Of a stretch of 12,635 bases of DNA, positions 1-6,368 are shown one piece after another (the first letter of the stretch is position 1; the number at the start of each line of letters is the position of its first letter). The notes under the pieces were generated by a model, which had not been told where the DNA came from, did not search any database, and was given only the letters and a program-made list of their open reading frames with translations. The translations under genes were made by a program, and so were the position numbers. Source of the stretch: an uncultured Coprococcus sp. (GTDB lineage Bacteria > Bacillota_A > Clostridia > Lachnospirales > Lachnospiraceae); contig CAAGAB010000102.1 of NCBI GenBank assembly GCA_900767685.1, forward strand, positions 1 through 12,635, given 5' to 3'.

Positions 1-167
1 TGAAACTCAGACCTGGTGAGAAGATAGAGTACAAGAGTGTTCGTTTCAGAACTCTCGGATGCTATCCACTGACAGGCGGAGTGGAGTCTGTTTTCGATGA
101 GTCTTTAGACTTAGTGCCGGTAACAAGCCCTTATAGGGCTGGAACAAACCACCGGCTAAGCCGGTGA
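1..167 (+). pseudogene. cysD: CysD-like sulfate adenylyltransferase subunit 2, C-terminal fragment with an abnormal end
   Basis: An open frame enters from the left edge and stops at the TGA at 165-167. Its first 29 residues contain [17 protein letters not shown], which closely matches the conserved C-terminal region of CysD, the subunit of ATP sulfurylase that forms adenosine 5'-phosphosulfate from sulfate and ATP. In the family this motif is followed by about 50 more residues, including a TSERQGR-type segment. Here the match ends at about position 89, and 25 unrelated residues follow before the stop. The unrelated part runs into the hairpins at 126-166. I infer that the gene was broken by a mobile element or deletion and that the usual partner cysN is not downstream. 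The rest of the gene is outside the window, so whether the protein works cannot be judged. A divergent but functional C-terminus is the alternative. Confidence 0.7.
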
Positions 168-170
168 TAC
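118..170 (+). mobile_element. Hairpin pair resembling an IS200/IS605-family right end (remnant)
   Basis: Two perfect hairpins stand close together: AGCCCT/AGGGCT at 126-131 and 135-140, and CACCGGC/GCCGGTG at 150-156 and 160-166. Paired subterminal hairpins without terminal inverted repeats are typical of IS200/IS605 right ends, where they also form the 3' part of the TnpB guide RNA. No tnpA or tnpB reading frame is present, so at most this is a remnant. The family assignment rests on shape and general resemblance only. The segment overlaps the abnormal end of the cysD-like frame. Confidence 0.35.
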
Positions 171-203
171 ATTCCGCATATCGGATATGCATATCTATAA
201 AAG

Positions 204-245
204 CAGTCAGCTGGGGGAGAAATAGATCATCAAAATAGCTGACTG
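204..245. repeat. 9-bp perfect inverted repeat
   Basis: CAGTCAGCT at 204-212 and AGCTGACTG at 237-245 are perfect reverse complements, 24 bases apart. The right arm overlaps the tail of the MATE pseudogene frame. There is no T-run beside it, so it is not a convincing terminator. It may mark a junction between rearranged segments. Confidence 0.4.
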
Positions 246-1135
246 ATTACCCCAAAAACAATACAAATATCAAGTATCAAGAGGCAGGATACTGAGCAGC
301 ATTTCAATCTGTTGCTTGACGACACGCAGCATAAGCCACTGCATTTGCCCAGAAAGGTTACAGTGAAAGCACTCAGAGCATTCATGATAAAAGATGGGAA
401 TCCGCAGACAAAGATATTTTTGATAATGCGGAAATCAAACTGAATCATGCGAGACTTGATTTGCACTGCCTGTTTCCCATTAAACAGCAGAAGCAGTGCA
501 AGAACCATGGAAAAAGCATATCGCATGACGGTTGCAATGGCTGCACCTGCAATGCCAAGTTTCGGGAAAGGGCCGATTCCGAATATCAACAGCGGATCGA
601 ACACAATGTTTACAATGACACCGGCAATCTGAAACCACATGGGCGCAATCATGTTTCCGGCGGCTTGCAGCATTTTCTGTATTGCAATATGAACCATGTT
701 CGGTATCTGTATAAATGCACAGATACGCATATACTCAATGCACAGAGAAAAAATCTCGCCATTTGAGGTAAAAGCTTGGAAATAAGTTCTGGAAGTGGCA
801 AGCACCACAAGATTAAGAATCAATCCGAGCATAAAGGATAAAAGCAACCCTGTTTATGCAATGCTGTTAGCTTTCGTTTGTTCTTTTCTGCCGAGATAAC
901 CGGCTATCAACACATTGATGCCGACACCAATCCATATGGAAGTGGCATTCATAATCGTTGTCAATGGAAAAGACAAGGAAACGGCAGTGAGTGCATTTTC
1001 ACTCAGCTGTGCGACAAAGGCACTGTCAATTAAATTGTAGGAATACTGCAAAAACATTGAAAATAAAGGCGGCAGTGACATTGTCAGTATGAGTTTGTTG
1101 ATGGATGCAGTTCCCATTTTGTTATCTGTTTGCAT
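230..1135 (-). pseudogene. MATE-family multidrug/Na+ antiporter, broken by an in-frame stop and 3' truncation
   Basis: Read from the ATG at 1135-1133, which has an AGGAGG site at 1141-1146, the protein begins MQTDNKMGTASINKLILTMS and shows the MATE pattern of hydrophobic helices with SLPPLFSMFLQYSYNLIDSAFVAQ, then a GIAGAAIATV loop near the middle. MATE proteins export drugs or cations across the inner membrane using Na+ or H+ gradients. A TAA at 856-854 interrupts the frame after 93 codons, and the same frame resumes directly after it, so this is a nonsense change rather than a frameshift. Similarity ends near position 350 (about codon 260 of a usual 450). The remaining codons to the stop at 230 are unlike the family. 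The C-terminal half is therefore missing. Either fragment could be expressed, but neither should make a working transporter. An intact MATE gene lies about 1 kb away on the other strand. Confidence 0.85.
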
Positions 1136-1160
1136 AAAAACCTCCTGTTGGAAATGCTGG

Positions 1161-1202
1161 CAATAAAAAAGCCACACAATTACAAATCTGTAACTGTGCG
1201 GC
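1161..1202 (-). terminator. Intrinsic terminator/attenuator in the leader of the MATE pseudogene
   Basis: On the minus strand, GCCGCACAGTTACA (1202-1189) pairs with TGTAATTGTGTGGC (1184-1171), with two mismatches or wobbles and a 4-base loop. A run of six T (1170-1165) follows. This is a standard Rho-independent terminator, but it sits about 30 bases upstream of the MATE ribosome binding site. That position suggests premature termination controlling the downstream efflux gene. Confidence 0.75.
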
Positions 1203-1211
1203 GAAAAGATG

Positions 1212-1235
1212 CTAAGCACCCGGAAAAATCCACAT
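1212..1235 (-). CDS. Possible 7-residue leader peptide (MWIFPGA) upstream of the attenuator
   Basis: The minus strand reads ATG TGG ATT TTT CCG GGT GCT TAG, ending 9 bases before the terminator stem. Short leader ORFs before a terminator are known to control some resistance genes, because ribosomes stalled by an antibiotic change the RNA fold. The upstream ribosome binding site is weak, so the call rests mainly on position. Confidence 0.3.
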   Translation of the reverse strand: MWIFPGA

Positions 1236-1364
1236 AAATTTTCTGGGATTATTATGCCACCAAAATTCAAACCTGTCAATGGAGAGAAAACCTTCTTGAG
1301 TTTCCGCAGTTTTTATCCACAACTGCATCATTTTCCATGTACTGTTGTCCACAGCTTTCAAAAA

Positions 1365-1925
1365 ATGACCAAAATATAAGGAATGAATTATACGCTTTTT
1401 AAGGCTTGTAGACAATTTTATAAAGTATATCCTCAAATTGGTTCGACAGTGTCGAGCGAATTTAAATTACCAGATTTTGGAAAAAGTTCGACAATGTCGA
1501 ACGAATTTGTCATAGATCCAGATGTTTTAGTTAATAACTTGTCTTTTTCACATATTCGATAAATTATGGTTTTAAACGATGCGTTTGAACGATTTTTTTA
1601 CGAAACAGAGTGTATGAAATGTAACTGGAATGTAAGAGAACTCCGCAGACAGATAAAAACTAACCTTTATGTAAGAGCTGGCATAAGTAAAAAACCAGAG
1701 CTTTTATTGAAAAAATTTGCTGATAGTGCAAATGGAACAATGCTATCAATAAAAGACCCATTTACATTTGAATTTTTGGGACTTGATGCAAGGGATGCTG
1801 TGTCAGAATCTGATTTAGAACAAGCTCTTATGGATCATTTGCAGGAGTTTATGTTAGAACTTGGAGAGGGATTCTGTTTTGAGGCAAGACAAAAGCGAAT
1901 TATAATAGATGATAAATATTATTTT
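1365..1925 (+). pseudogene. DUF1016 / YhcG-type PD-(D/E)XK nuclease-family gene, decayed
   Basis: One frame carries DUF1016 family sequence across two in-frame TAA stops, at 1377-1379 and 1560-1562. Segments in order are FKACRQFYKVYPQI, DPDVLVNNLSFSHIR, then after the second stop NWNVRELRRQI, DPFTFEFLGL, SESDLEQALMDHLQEFMLEL and GFCFEARQKRIIIDDKYYF. The family pairs an N-terminal DNA-binding-like domain with a C-terminal PDDEXK nuclease domain and is often found near restriction and other defence genes. Homology stops abruptly at 1925, where the expected VDLVFYNRLL nuclease segment should follow, so the catalytic end is gone. The open stretch from the ATG at 1566 to 2039 could be translated but is only a fragment with a foreign tail. 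The gene is certainly inactive. Confidence 0.8.
1441..1508 (+). repeat. Two direct copies of a 23-bp unit, each holding a 15-bp palindrome
   Basis: Copies at 1441-1463 and 1486-1508 differ at two bases. Each contains TTCGACA, one base, then TGTCGAA (last base G in copy 1). The repeats keep the frame of the DUF1016 pseudogene and encode STVSSEF and STMSNEF, so they may simply be a coding duplication. The halves also equal the Spo0A box consensus; see the rejected list. Confidence 0.6.
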
Positions 1926-1926
1926 A

Positions 1927-2025
1927 GCCTTCTTTGGCGAAGATACCTTGACAATTGTTGGCAAAGCCGGTTCGTTTGCAGAAACATTTGCAAAGGAAGA
2001 GGGAATAAAATTCGAGGCAGAATGA
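1927..2025 (+). pseudogene. Unidentified C-terminal gene relic fused to the DUF1016 remnant
   Basis: Directly after the DUF1016 match breaks off, a different frame reads AFFGEDTLTIVGKAGSFAE followed by TFAKEEGIKFEAE and a TGA at 2023-2025, shortly before a terminator. It reads like the natural end of some protein (regular, acidic, no internal stop). I do not recognise the family. The simplest explanation is a deletion that joined the middle of the nuclease gene to the end of another gene. Confidence 0.35.
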
Positions 2026-2043
2026 TAAAGGCTGTGTGAAAGA

Positions 2044-2071
2044 GGCAGGACGAGAAAGTCCTGTCTTTTTT
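2044..2071 (+). terminator. Rho-independent terminator
   Basis: CAGGAC at 2046-2051 pairs with GTCCTG at 2058-2063 around a GAGAAA loop, followed by six T (2066-2071). It closes the degraded segment before the intact MATE gene. Confidence 0.85.
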
Positions 2072-2101
2072 ACGTGTAAATAAACGACATAGACATAAAA
2101 G

Positions 2102-2130
2102 TTGACATAATCAGGCAAAGTGTATAACCT
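2102..2130 (+). promoter_or_regulatory. Candidate sigma-70/SigA promoter for the MATE gene
   Basis: A perfect -35 TTGACA lies at 2102-2107. The best -10 at 17-bp spacing is TAACCT (2125-2130); TATAAC at 2122-2127 is a better box but leaves only 14 bp. The -35 is clear and the -10 is not. Confidence 0.45.
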
Positions 2131-2179
2131 TATGTACATAAAGAAAATGATATTATGTCGAAAGAGTCTGAGAAAAATT

Positions 2180-3553
2180 ATGAGTTCTACAGTAAAACAA
2201 AATAAATATGAAATTGATATGTGCAACGGGACGATCATGGACAAGCTGATCTCGTTTTCGTTACCGCTTATGTTGTCAGGAATTTTGCAGCTGATGTTCA
2301 ACGCAGTGGATATCATCGTTGTCGGAAGATTCAGTGGAAGTCAGGCTCTGGCGGCGGTCGGTTCAACCACAGCACTTATCAATGTATTTACCAATTTGTT
2401 CATAGGGATATCTCTTGGGGCAAATGTGCTTGCGGCAAGATTTTATGCTGCGGGAAAAGATAAAGAAATGTCAGAAACAGTACATACCGCGATCGCGTTA
2501 GCGCTGATCAGCGGTATTATTATGGCCTTTGTCGGGCTGATATGTGCAAAACCGGCGTTAGCGCTTATGGATACACCGGATGATGTAATCGATCTTTCGT
2601 CTGTATACATGCGGATTTACTTTCTGGGAATGCCGTTTTTTATGCTGTACAATTACGGCGCTGCCATACTCAGAGCGGTGGGAGATACAAAGAGGCCGCT
2701 CCTTTTCCTGGTTATTTCAGGAATTGCAAATACAGGTCTAAACCTATGCTTTGTGATCATTTTCAAGCTTGGAGTTGCCGGTGTGGCAATCGGAACTGTT
2801 ATCTCACAGCTGATATCCTGCGTGCTTGTGCTCCGCTGTCTGTATATGTCGGAGACAAGCTATCAGCTTAGATTTTCAAAGCTTACCATCAAGGGGGCAT
2901 ATGTAAAGCAGATCTTTTCGGTCGGAGTTCCGGCGGGAATTCAGAGCACAGTCATCAATTTTTCAAATGTGCTGCTTCAGTCGTCGGTCAACTCGTTTGG
3001 CTCGGTTGCCATGGCGGGCTACACGTCGGCAAATAATATATTTGGCTTTCTGTATGTGACGGTGAATGCTGTAACGCAGTCGTGCATGAGTTTTACGAGC
3101 CAGAACTACGGTGTCGGCAAATGGAAACGTATGGAGAGAGTTCTGATCGACTGTCTGATATTGTCATTTGCGGCAATGATGGTTCTGGGCAATGGAGCGT
3201 ATTTCTTTGGACCGCAGCTGCTGCATATATATACGAGCAGCGACGCGGTTATAAAGTGCGGAATGGAGATTCTGCTGTATACGACAGTCACATATTTCCT
3301 GTGCGGATTTATGGACTTGTTCCCGGGGGCGCTTCGTGGGATGGGACATTCCGGAGTTCCGATGCTCCTCTCGATCATAGGAACGGTGGGAACCCGAATC
3401 GTGTGGATATACTGGATTTTCCCGAGACACAGATCCCTGGCGGTTCTGTTCATCTCATATCCGGCGTCCTGGATCATAACCCTTGCTATGCAGATAGTAT
3501 GTTATTTCTATGTGAGGAAGATGCTGTATAAGAAAATTGCAAATAAGAAATGA
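2180..3553 (+). CDS. MATE-family efflux transporter, intact
   Basis: The predicted protein has 457 residues, the usual length for a MATE transporter. It has the expected twelve or so hydrophobic helices and an N-terminal motif region (LISFSLPLMLSGILQLMFN, then DIIVVGRFSG) typical of the bacterial NorM/DinF-like group. It should sit in the cytoplasmic membrane and export cationic drugs or metabolites in exchange for Na+ or H+. The frame is open back to a GTG at 2120, but that codon lies between the -35 and -10 of the candidate promoter. The ATG at 2180 is therefore preferred, with GAGAAA as a weak binding site 8 bases upstream. The gene stands alone between a terminator at 2044-2071 and one at 3757-3807. 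It is not obviously linked to the sulfur operon. The substrate cannot be predicted. Confidence 0.9.
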   Translation: MSSTVKQNKYEIDMCNGTIMDKLISFSLPLMLSGILQLMFNAVDIIVVGRFSGSQALAAVGSTTALINVFTNLFIGISLGANVLAARFYAAGKDKEMSETVHTAIALALISGIIMAFVGLICAKPALALMDTPDDVIDLSSVYMRIYFLGMPFFMLYNYGAAILRAVGDTKRPLLFLVISGIANTGLNLCFVIIFKLGVAGVAIGTVISQLISCVLVLRCLYMSETSYQLRFSKLTIKGAYVKQIFSVGVPAGIQSTVINFSNVLLQSSVNSFGSVAMAGYTSANNIFGFLYVTVNAVTQSCMSFTSQNYGVGKWKRMERVLIDCLILSFAAMMVLGNGAYFFGPQLLHIYTSSDAVIKCGMEILLYTTVTYFLCGFMDLFPGALRGMGHSGVPMLLSIIGTVGTRIVWIYWIFPRHRSLAVLFISYPASWIITLAMQIVCYFYVRKMLYKKIANKK

Positions 3554-3583
3554 GTGAAAACGTATGGGGAAGCTGCCAGAGAA

Positions 3584-3751
3584 ATGGCATGTGCCGTGTA
3601 TACCGTACGGAATTATAAAATAAGCCATGCCCCCCTCGCCGCTAACGCGGCCCTGAGGATGGCATGCGCCGTGGAAGACGGACGGAATTATAAAATAAGC
3701 AATGCGCCCCTCGCTGCTAACGCAGCTCGTGGAATGGCATGCGCCATATAG
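3584..3751 (+). repeat. 75-bp tandem repeat, 2.2 copies, with a co-varying hairpin
   Basis: Units start at 3584, 3659 and 3734, exactly 75 bases apart; the third is truncated after 18 bases. Each full unit has ATGGCATGYGCCGTG, a short variable part, then a core with AATTATAAAATAAGC, then a small stem-loop. The stem is GCCGC-TAAC-GCGGC in unit 1 and GCTGC-TAAC-GCAGC in unit 2, so both sides of a base pair changed together. This favours a structured DNA or RNA element over a coding one. The units can be read as a 65-residue frame from a GTG at 3554, but that frame has no binding site of its own and resembles no protein I know. Confidence 0.85.
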
Positions 3752-3756
3752 ATAAC

Positions 3757-3807
3757 AAAAAAACACCAGTTGATTGTGAGCAAGCTCCCATCAACTGGCA
3801 TTTTTTT
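3757..3807. terminator. Bidirectional Rho-independent terminator
   Basis: CCAGTTGAT at 3766-3774 pairs with ATCAACTGG at 3790-3798. It is flanked by seven A (3757-3763) on the left and seven T (3801-3807) on the right, so it can stop transcription on either strand. It ends the MATE transcript and insulates the sulfur operon. Confidence 0.9.
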
Positions 3808-3814
3808 ATTATCT

Positions 3815-3836
3815 GCATTGCTTATTTTATAATTCC
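3815..3836 (-). repeat. Inverted copy of the 75-bp repeat core, next to the metY promoter
   Basis: These 22 bases are the exact reverse complement of 3684-3705, the core of repeat unit 2. Unit 1 (3609-3630) differs by one base. The copy ends two bases before the -35 box of the metY promoter. Confidence 0.85.
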
Positions 3837-3838
3837 TA

Positions 3839-3867
3839 TTGACATAGTAGGGTATAAGAGCTATAAT
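3839..3867 (+). promoter_or_regulatory. Consensus SigA promoter of the sulfur operon
   Basis: TTGACA at 3839-3844 and TATAAT at 3862-3867 are separated by exactly 17 bp. Both boxes match the consensus at all six positions. Such a strong promoter in front of a biosynthetic operon usually needs a repressor, which fits the inverted repeat overlapping its -10 box. Confidence 0.9.
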
Positions 3868-3892
3868 CCTATCATGTTCGTAGGAATTATAG
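3861..3892 (+). promoter_or_regulatory. Inverted repeat overlapping the -10 box, candidate operator
   Basis: CTATAATCCTA (3861-3871) and TAGGAATTATAG (3881-3892) form an inverted repeat with one bulged base. It covers the -10 box and the likely transcription start. A second TATAATTCCTA lies at 3828-3838, upstream of the -35, and is the reverse complement of 3881-3891. A cysteine-responsive repressor such as the Rrf2-family CymR is a reasonable guess, but I cannot match a defined consensus. Confidence 0.45.
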
Positions 3893-3922
3893 GATTTATT
3901 ATTTAGTGAGGCATAGAAGATC

Positions 3923-5146
3923 ATGAGATTTAACACAGCATTATTACACAGCGCAAAGCTTGGTGATGAGAATACAGGCGCCACACTTACACCGATCTAT
4001 CAATCCAGTGCATTCTATCAGCCTTCGGCGGAGCAGCATGAGAAGCTCTTCCACAACAAGGCGACGGGTTATTCTTATACGAGGATCAACAACCCGACGA
4101 TAGTTGCATTTGAGGAGCGGATGACGAATCTTGAAAAGGGAGTAGGTTCGGTAGCGTGTTCTTCCGGAATGGCGGCACTCACAAATGCACTCTTAAATAT
4201 AGTAGGAACTGGCGGAGAGATAGTCTCCAGCACAGGGCTCTACGGCGGAACGATAGATCTGTTCCACGATCTGGAGGCATTTGGGATCAAGACGACATTT
4301 GTGGAGATATCGGATAAGGAAGCTGTTGAGGCAGCAATAAATGAGAACACCAGAGTGATATTTGCTGAGACGATCGGCAATCCGAAGCTTGATGTGGTGG
4401 ATATAAAGGCACTTTCGGAGCTGGCTCACTCACACAGACTTCCGCTCCTGATAGACAATACAGTGGCAACTGCATATCTGGTCACACCACTGACACTTGG
4501 AGCGGACATAGTCATCAATTCCACATCCAAGTATATAAATGGCAACAGCGATGCCATAAGCGGAGTCATCACCGACAGCGGTAATTTCAAATGGGACGCA
4601 GAGCGTTATCCGCTTATGCAGCAGTACAAGATGTTCGGAAAGTTCGCCTACATAGCAAAACTCAGAAACGGACTTTTTAGAAATACAGGAGCCTGCATAG
4701 CTCCGCAGACGGCATTTTACAATATGCTGGGCATGGAGACATTGGGGCTTCGAATGGAGCGATGCTCACACAATGCACTTGCCCTTGCTCAGTTTCTGGA
4801 AAGTCAGGAGGGTGTAAATGTCAACTATCCGGGACTTGAATCCAGTCCCTGGCATGACATCGCAAATGAACAGCTCCACGGTGGTTATGGTGCCATAATC
4901 ACCATCAGAGTTGGCAGCAAGGAGAAAGCATTTGCGGTGATGAACAAGCTTACGATACCTCAGATAGTTTCCAACATAGGAGACACAAAGACACTTATCG
5001 TGCATCCTGAATCGACACTGAATGCGCACAGCACAGAGCAGGAGAAGCTTGACGCCAACGTATATGATGATATGATTCGTATTAGTGTCGGAATCGAGGA
5101 TGTGGAGGATCTGATAGAAGATTTCCAGAAAGCCCTTGCCGACTAA
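3923..5146 (+). CDS. metY: O-acetylhomoserine sulfhydrylase (MetY-type, PLP-dependent)
   Basis: This 407-residue protein belongs to the Cys/Met-metabolism PLP enzymes (cystathionine gamma-synthase/MetY fold). Visible landmarks are YSYTRINNPT (50-59, phosphate contact), SSGMAALTNAL (80-90), LIDNT with Asp178 (pyridine nitrogen contact) and NSTSKYINGNSDAI with the Schiff-base Lys203. MetY-type enzymes use O-acetylhomoserine and a sulfur donor to make homocysteine. Methionine gamma-lyase or cystathionine gamma-synthase activity cannot be excluded by motif alone. The gene context (sulfite reductase, sulfur carrier, E1-like enzyme, JAMM protease) supports sulfhydrylation, probably with a protein thiocarboxylate as donor as in Wolinella succinogenes. 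The ATG at 3923 has AGTGAGG about 11 bases upstream. It is the first gene behind the strong promoter at 3839-3867 and precedes the sulfite reductase gene by 27 bases. Confidence 0.88.
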   Translation: MRFNTALLHSAKLGDENTGATLTPIYQSSAFYQPSAEQHEKLFHNKATGYSYTRINNPTIVAFEERMTNLEKGVGSVACSSGMAALTNALLNIVGTGGEIVSSTGLYGGTIDLFHDLEAFGIKTTFVEISDKEAVEAAINENTRVIFAETIGNPKLDVVDIKALSELAHSHRLPLLIDNTVATAYLVTPLTLGADIVINSTSKYINGNSDAISGVITDSGNFKWDAERYPLMQQYKMFGKFAYIAKLRNGLFRNTGACIAPQTAFYNMLGMETLGLRMERCSHNALALAQFLESQEGVNVNYPGLESSPWHDIANEQLHGGYGAIITIRVGSKEKAFAVMNKLTIPQIVSNIGDTKTLIVHPESTLNAHSTEQEKLDANVYDDMIRISVGIEDVEDLIEDFQKALAD

Positions 5147-5173
5147 TACACAAATGATTTGGAGGAACTACAT

Positions 5174-6034
5174 ATGGCAGTAGATTACGCAGCTCTGAAA
5201 AAGGGCGGATTCATGAGACAGAAGCAGAAGAATAACTTTTCTCTGAGACTTCAGGTGGTGGGAGGAAATCTTACCGCAGAGAATCTCAAGAAGATAGCAG
5301 AGGTTGCCGAGAAATACGGAGATGGACATGTACATCTCACATCAAGACAGAGCGTCGAGATCCCATTTGTCAAGCTTGACGATGTGGAAGAGGTGAAGGA
5401 GGAGCTGGCAAAAGGAGGCTGTAAGCCGGGTGTGTGTGGCCCGAGAGTAAGAACAGTCACAGCGTGCCAGGGAAATCAGATCTGTCCGAGCGGCAATATA
5501 GACACTTATGACATAGCTAAGAAGCTTGATGCGAGATATTACGCAAGAGAGCTTCCACACAAGTTCAAGTTCGGTGTCACAGGATGCCAGAACAACTGTC
5601 TGAAGGCAGAGGAGAACGATGTGGGAATCAAGGGCGCAATGGTAGTAGAGTGGGATGAGCCATCATGTATCATGTGTGGCGTGTGTGTCAAGGCGTGCCG
5701 TGAGGGCGCGATCACCATGGCGGACGGCAAGATCATCCTCGACACAGACAAATGTAACTACTGCGGTCGATGCGCAAAGGCATGTCCTACAGATGCATGG
5801 AAGGGTGAGACAGGATACCTTGTCTCATTCGGAGGATTATTTGGAAATACGATCCACCGCGGCGAGGAGTTACTTCCGGTTGTTACATCTGAGGAACAGC
5901 TTTTCCGTATCACAGATGCAGCAATACAGTTCTTTGCAGACAATGCAAAGCCAAGCGAGCGTTTCCAGTTCACATTAGAGCGCGTGGGCTTAGACAAATT
6001 CAAAGAAGTATTAAAGGAGGCTTACAATGGCTGA
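5174..6034 (+). CDS. Compact siroheme sulfite reductase with C-terminal 2[4Fe-4S] ferredoxin domain
   Basis: The 286-residue protein has an N-terminal ferredoxin-like half-domain of nitrite/sulfite reductases (HLTSRQSVEIPFV, about 54-66). The siroheme-[4Fe-4S] ligands follow in the form C-x5-C (Cys98, Cys104) and C-x3-C (Cys138, Cys142). Two ferredoxin clusters come next: Cys165, 168, 171, 175 and Cys194, 197, 200, 204. The architecture resembles the anaerobic AsrC and small assimilatory sulfite reductases, which reduce sulfite by six electrons to sulfide in the cytoplasm. The true donor is unknown; no flavoprotein subunit is encoded nearby, so external ferredoxin is likely. The ATG at 5174 is chosen over an in-frame upstream start at 5159 because GGAGG lies at 5161-5165. 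It overlaps tusA by 8 bases. The siroheme pathway genes lie downstream. Confidence 0.88.
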   Translation: MAVDYAALKKGGFMRQKQKNNFSLRLQVVGGNLTAENLKKIAEVAEKYGDGHVHLTSRQSVEIPFVKLDDVEEVKEELAKGGCKPGVCGPRVRTVTACQGNQICPSGNIDTYDIAKKLDARYYARELPHKFKFGVTGCQNNCLKAEENDVGIKGAMVVEWDEPSCIMCGVCVKACREGAITMADGKIILDTDKCNYCGRCAKACPTDAWKGETGYLVSFGGLFGNTIHRGEELLPVVTSEEQLFRITDAAIQFFADNAKPSERFQFTLERVGLDKFKEVLKEAYNG

Positions 6035-6272
6035 TTATGAAATTGATGACAGAGTAGATATAACTGATGTGGTGTGCCCGATGACATTTGTCAAGGCGAA
6101 GGTAGCCATGGAGGAGCTTGAGATAGGACAGGTGCTTGCGGTTACCATGAACGACGGCGAGCCTGTACAGAACGTACCAAGAAGCTTCAAGGAGGAAGGA
6201 CAGCAGATCCTGAAGCTCATCGACAACGAGAATGGCACTTATGATCTTATAGTTAAGAAGCTGGAGGATTGA
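6027..6272 (+). CDS. tusA: TusA/SirA-family sulfur transfer protein
   Basis: An 81-residue protein with the TusA signature VVCPMTFVKAK. Cys17 in the Cys-Pro motif is the expected persulfide-carrying residue. TusA-family proteins relay sulfane sulfur between enzymes, for example in tRNA thiolation and molybdenum cofactor synthesis; many homologues serve other sulfur routes. The start overlaps the last 8 bases of the sulfite reductase gene, and AGGAGG lies at 6015-6020, which indicates translational coupling. Its place between Sir and the carrier-protein genes suggests that it handles sulfur from the reductase or helps Sir, but this is inference. The family assignment is firm; the specific role is not. 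Confidence 0.88.
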   Translation: MADYEIDDRVDITDVVCPMTFVKAKVAMEELEIGQVLAVTMNDGEPVQNVPRSFKEEGQQILKLIDNENGTYDLIVKKLED

Positions 6273-6285
6273 TCAGATAAGGTAA

Positions 6286-6351
6286 GCCGGATGTTTTCAC
6301 TGCTTTTGTTATGTACGCATAGTATAAATTATTGTAGTGAAAACATCCGGC
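6286..6351 (+). repeat. 16-bp perfect palindrome (18 bp with a wobble) between tusA and the thioredoxin gene
   Basis: GCCGGATGTTTTCACT at 6286-6301 is exactly complementary to 6336-6351, with a further G-U and C-G pair inside, around a loop of about 30 bases. The right arm ends one base before the AGGAAAGGAG ribosome binding site of the next gene. There is no T-run, so it is not a normal terminator. Confidence 0.9.
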
Positions 6352-6368
6352 AGGAAAGGAGAAAATGA

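Noticed and set aside
1442..1500. Inverted pairs of TTCGACA/TGTCGAA as Spo0A boxes
   Set aside because: The halves equal the 0A-box consensus, but their head-to-head spacing of one base is unlike known Spo0A sites, and both lie in frame inside the DUF1016 pseudogene, so a coding origin is simpler.
3554..3751. 65-residue ORF over the tandem repeat as a real gene
   Set aside because: The GTG start follows the MATE stop with no own binding site, the peptide is purely the repeat, and compensatory stem changes argue for a non-coding element. The in-frame 75-bp period keeps it open by itself.
3839..3922. SAM, T-box or other sulfur riboswitch before metY
   Set aside because: Only about 50 bases lie between the likely transcription start and the ATG, too short for a T-box or SAM-I riboswitch, and no conserved core is visible.
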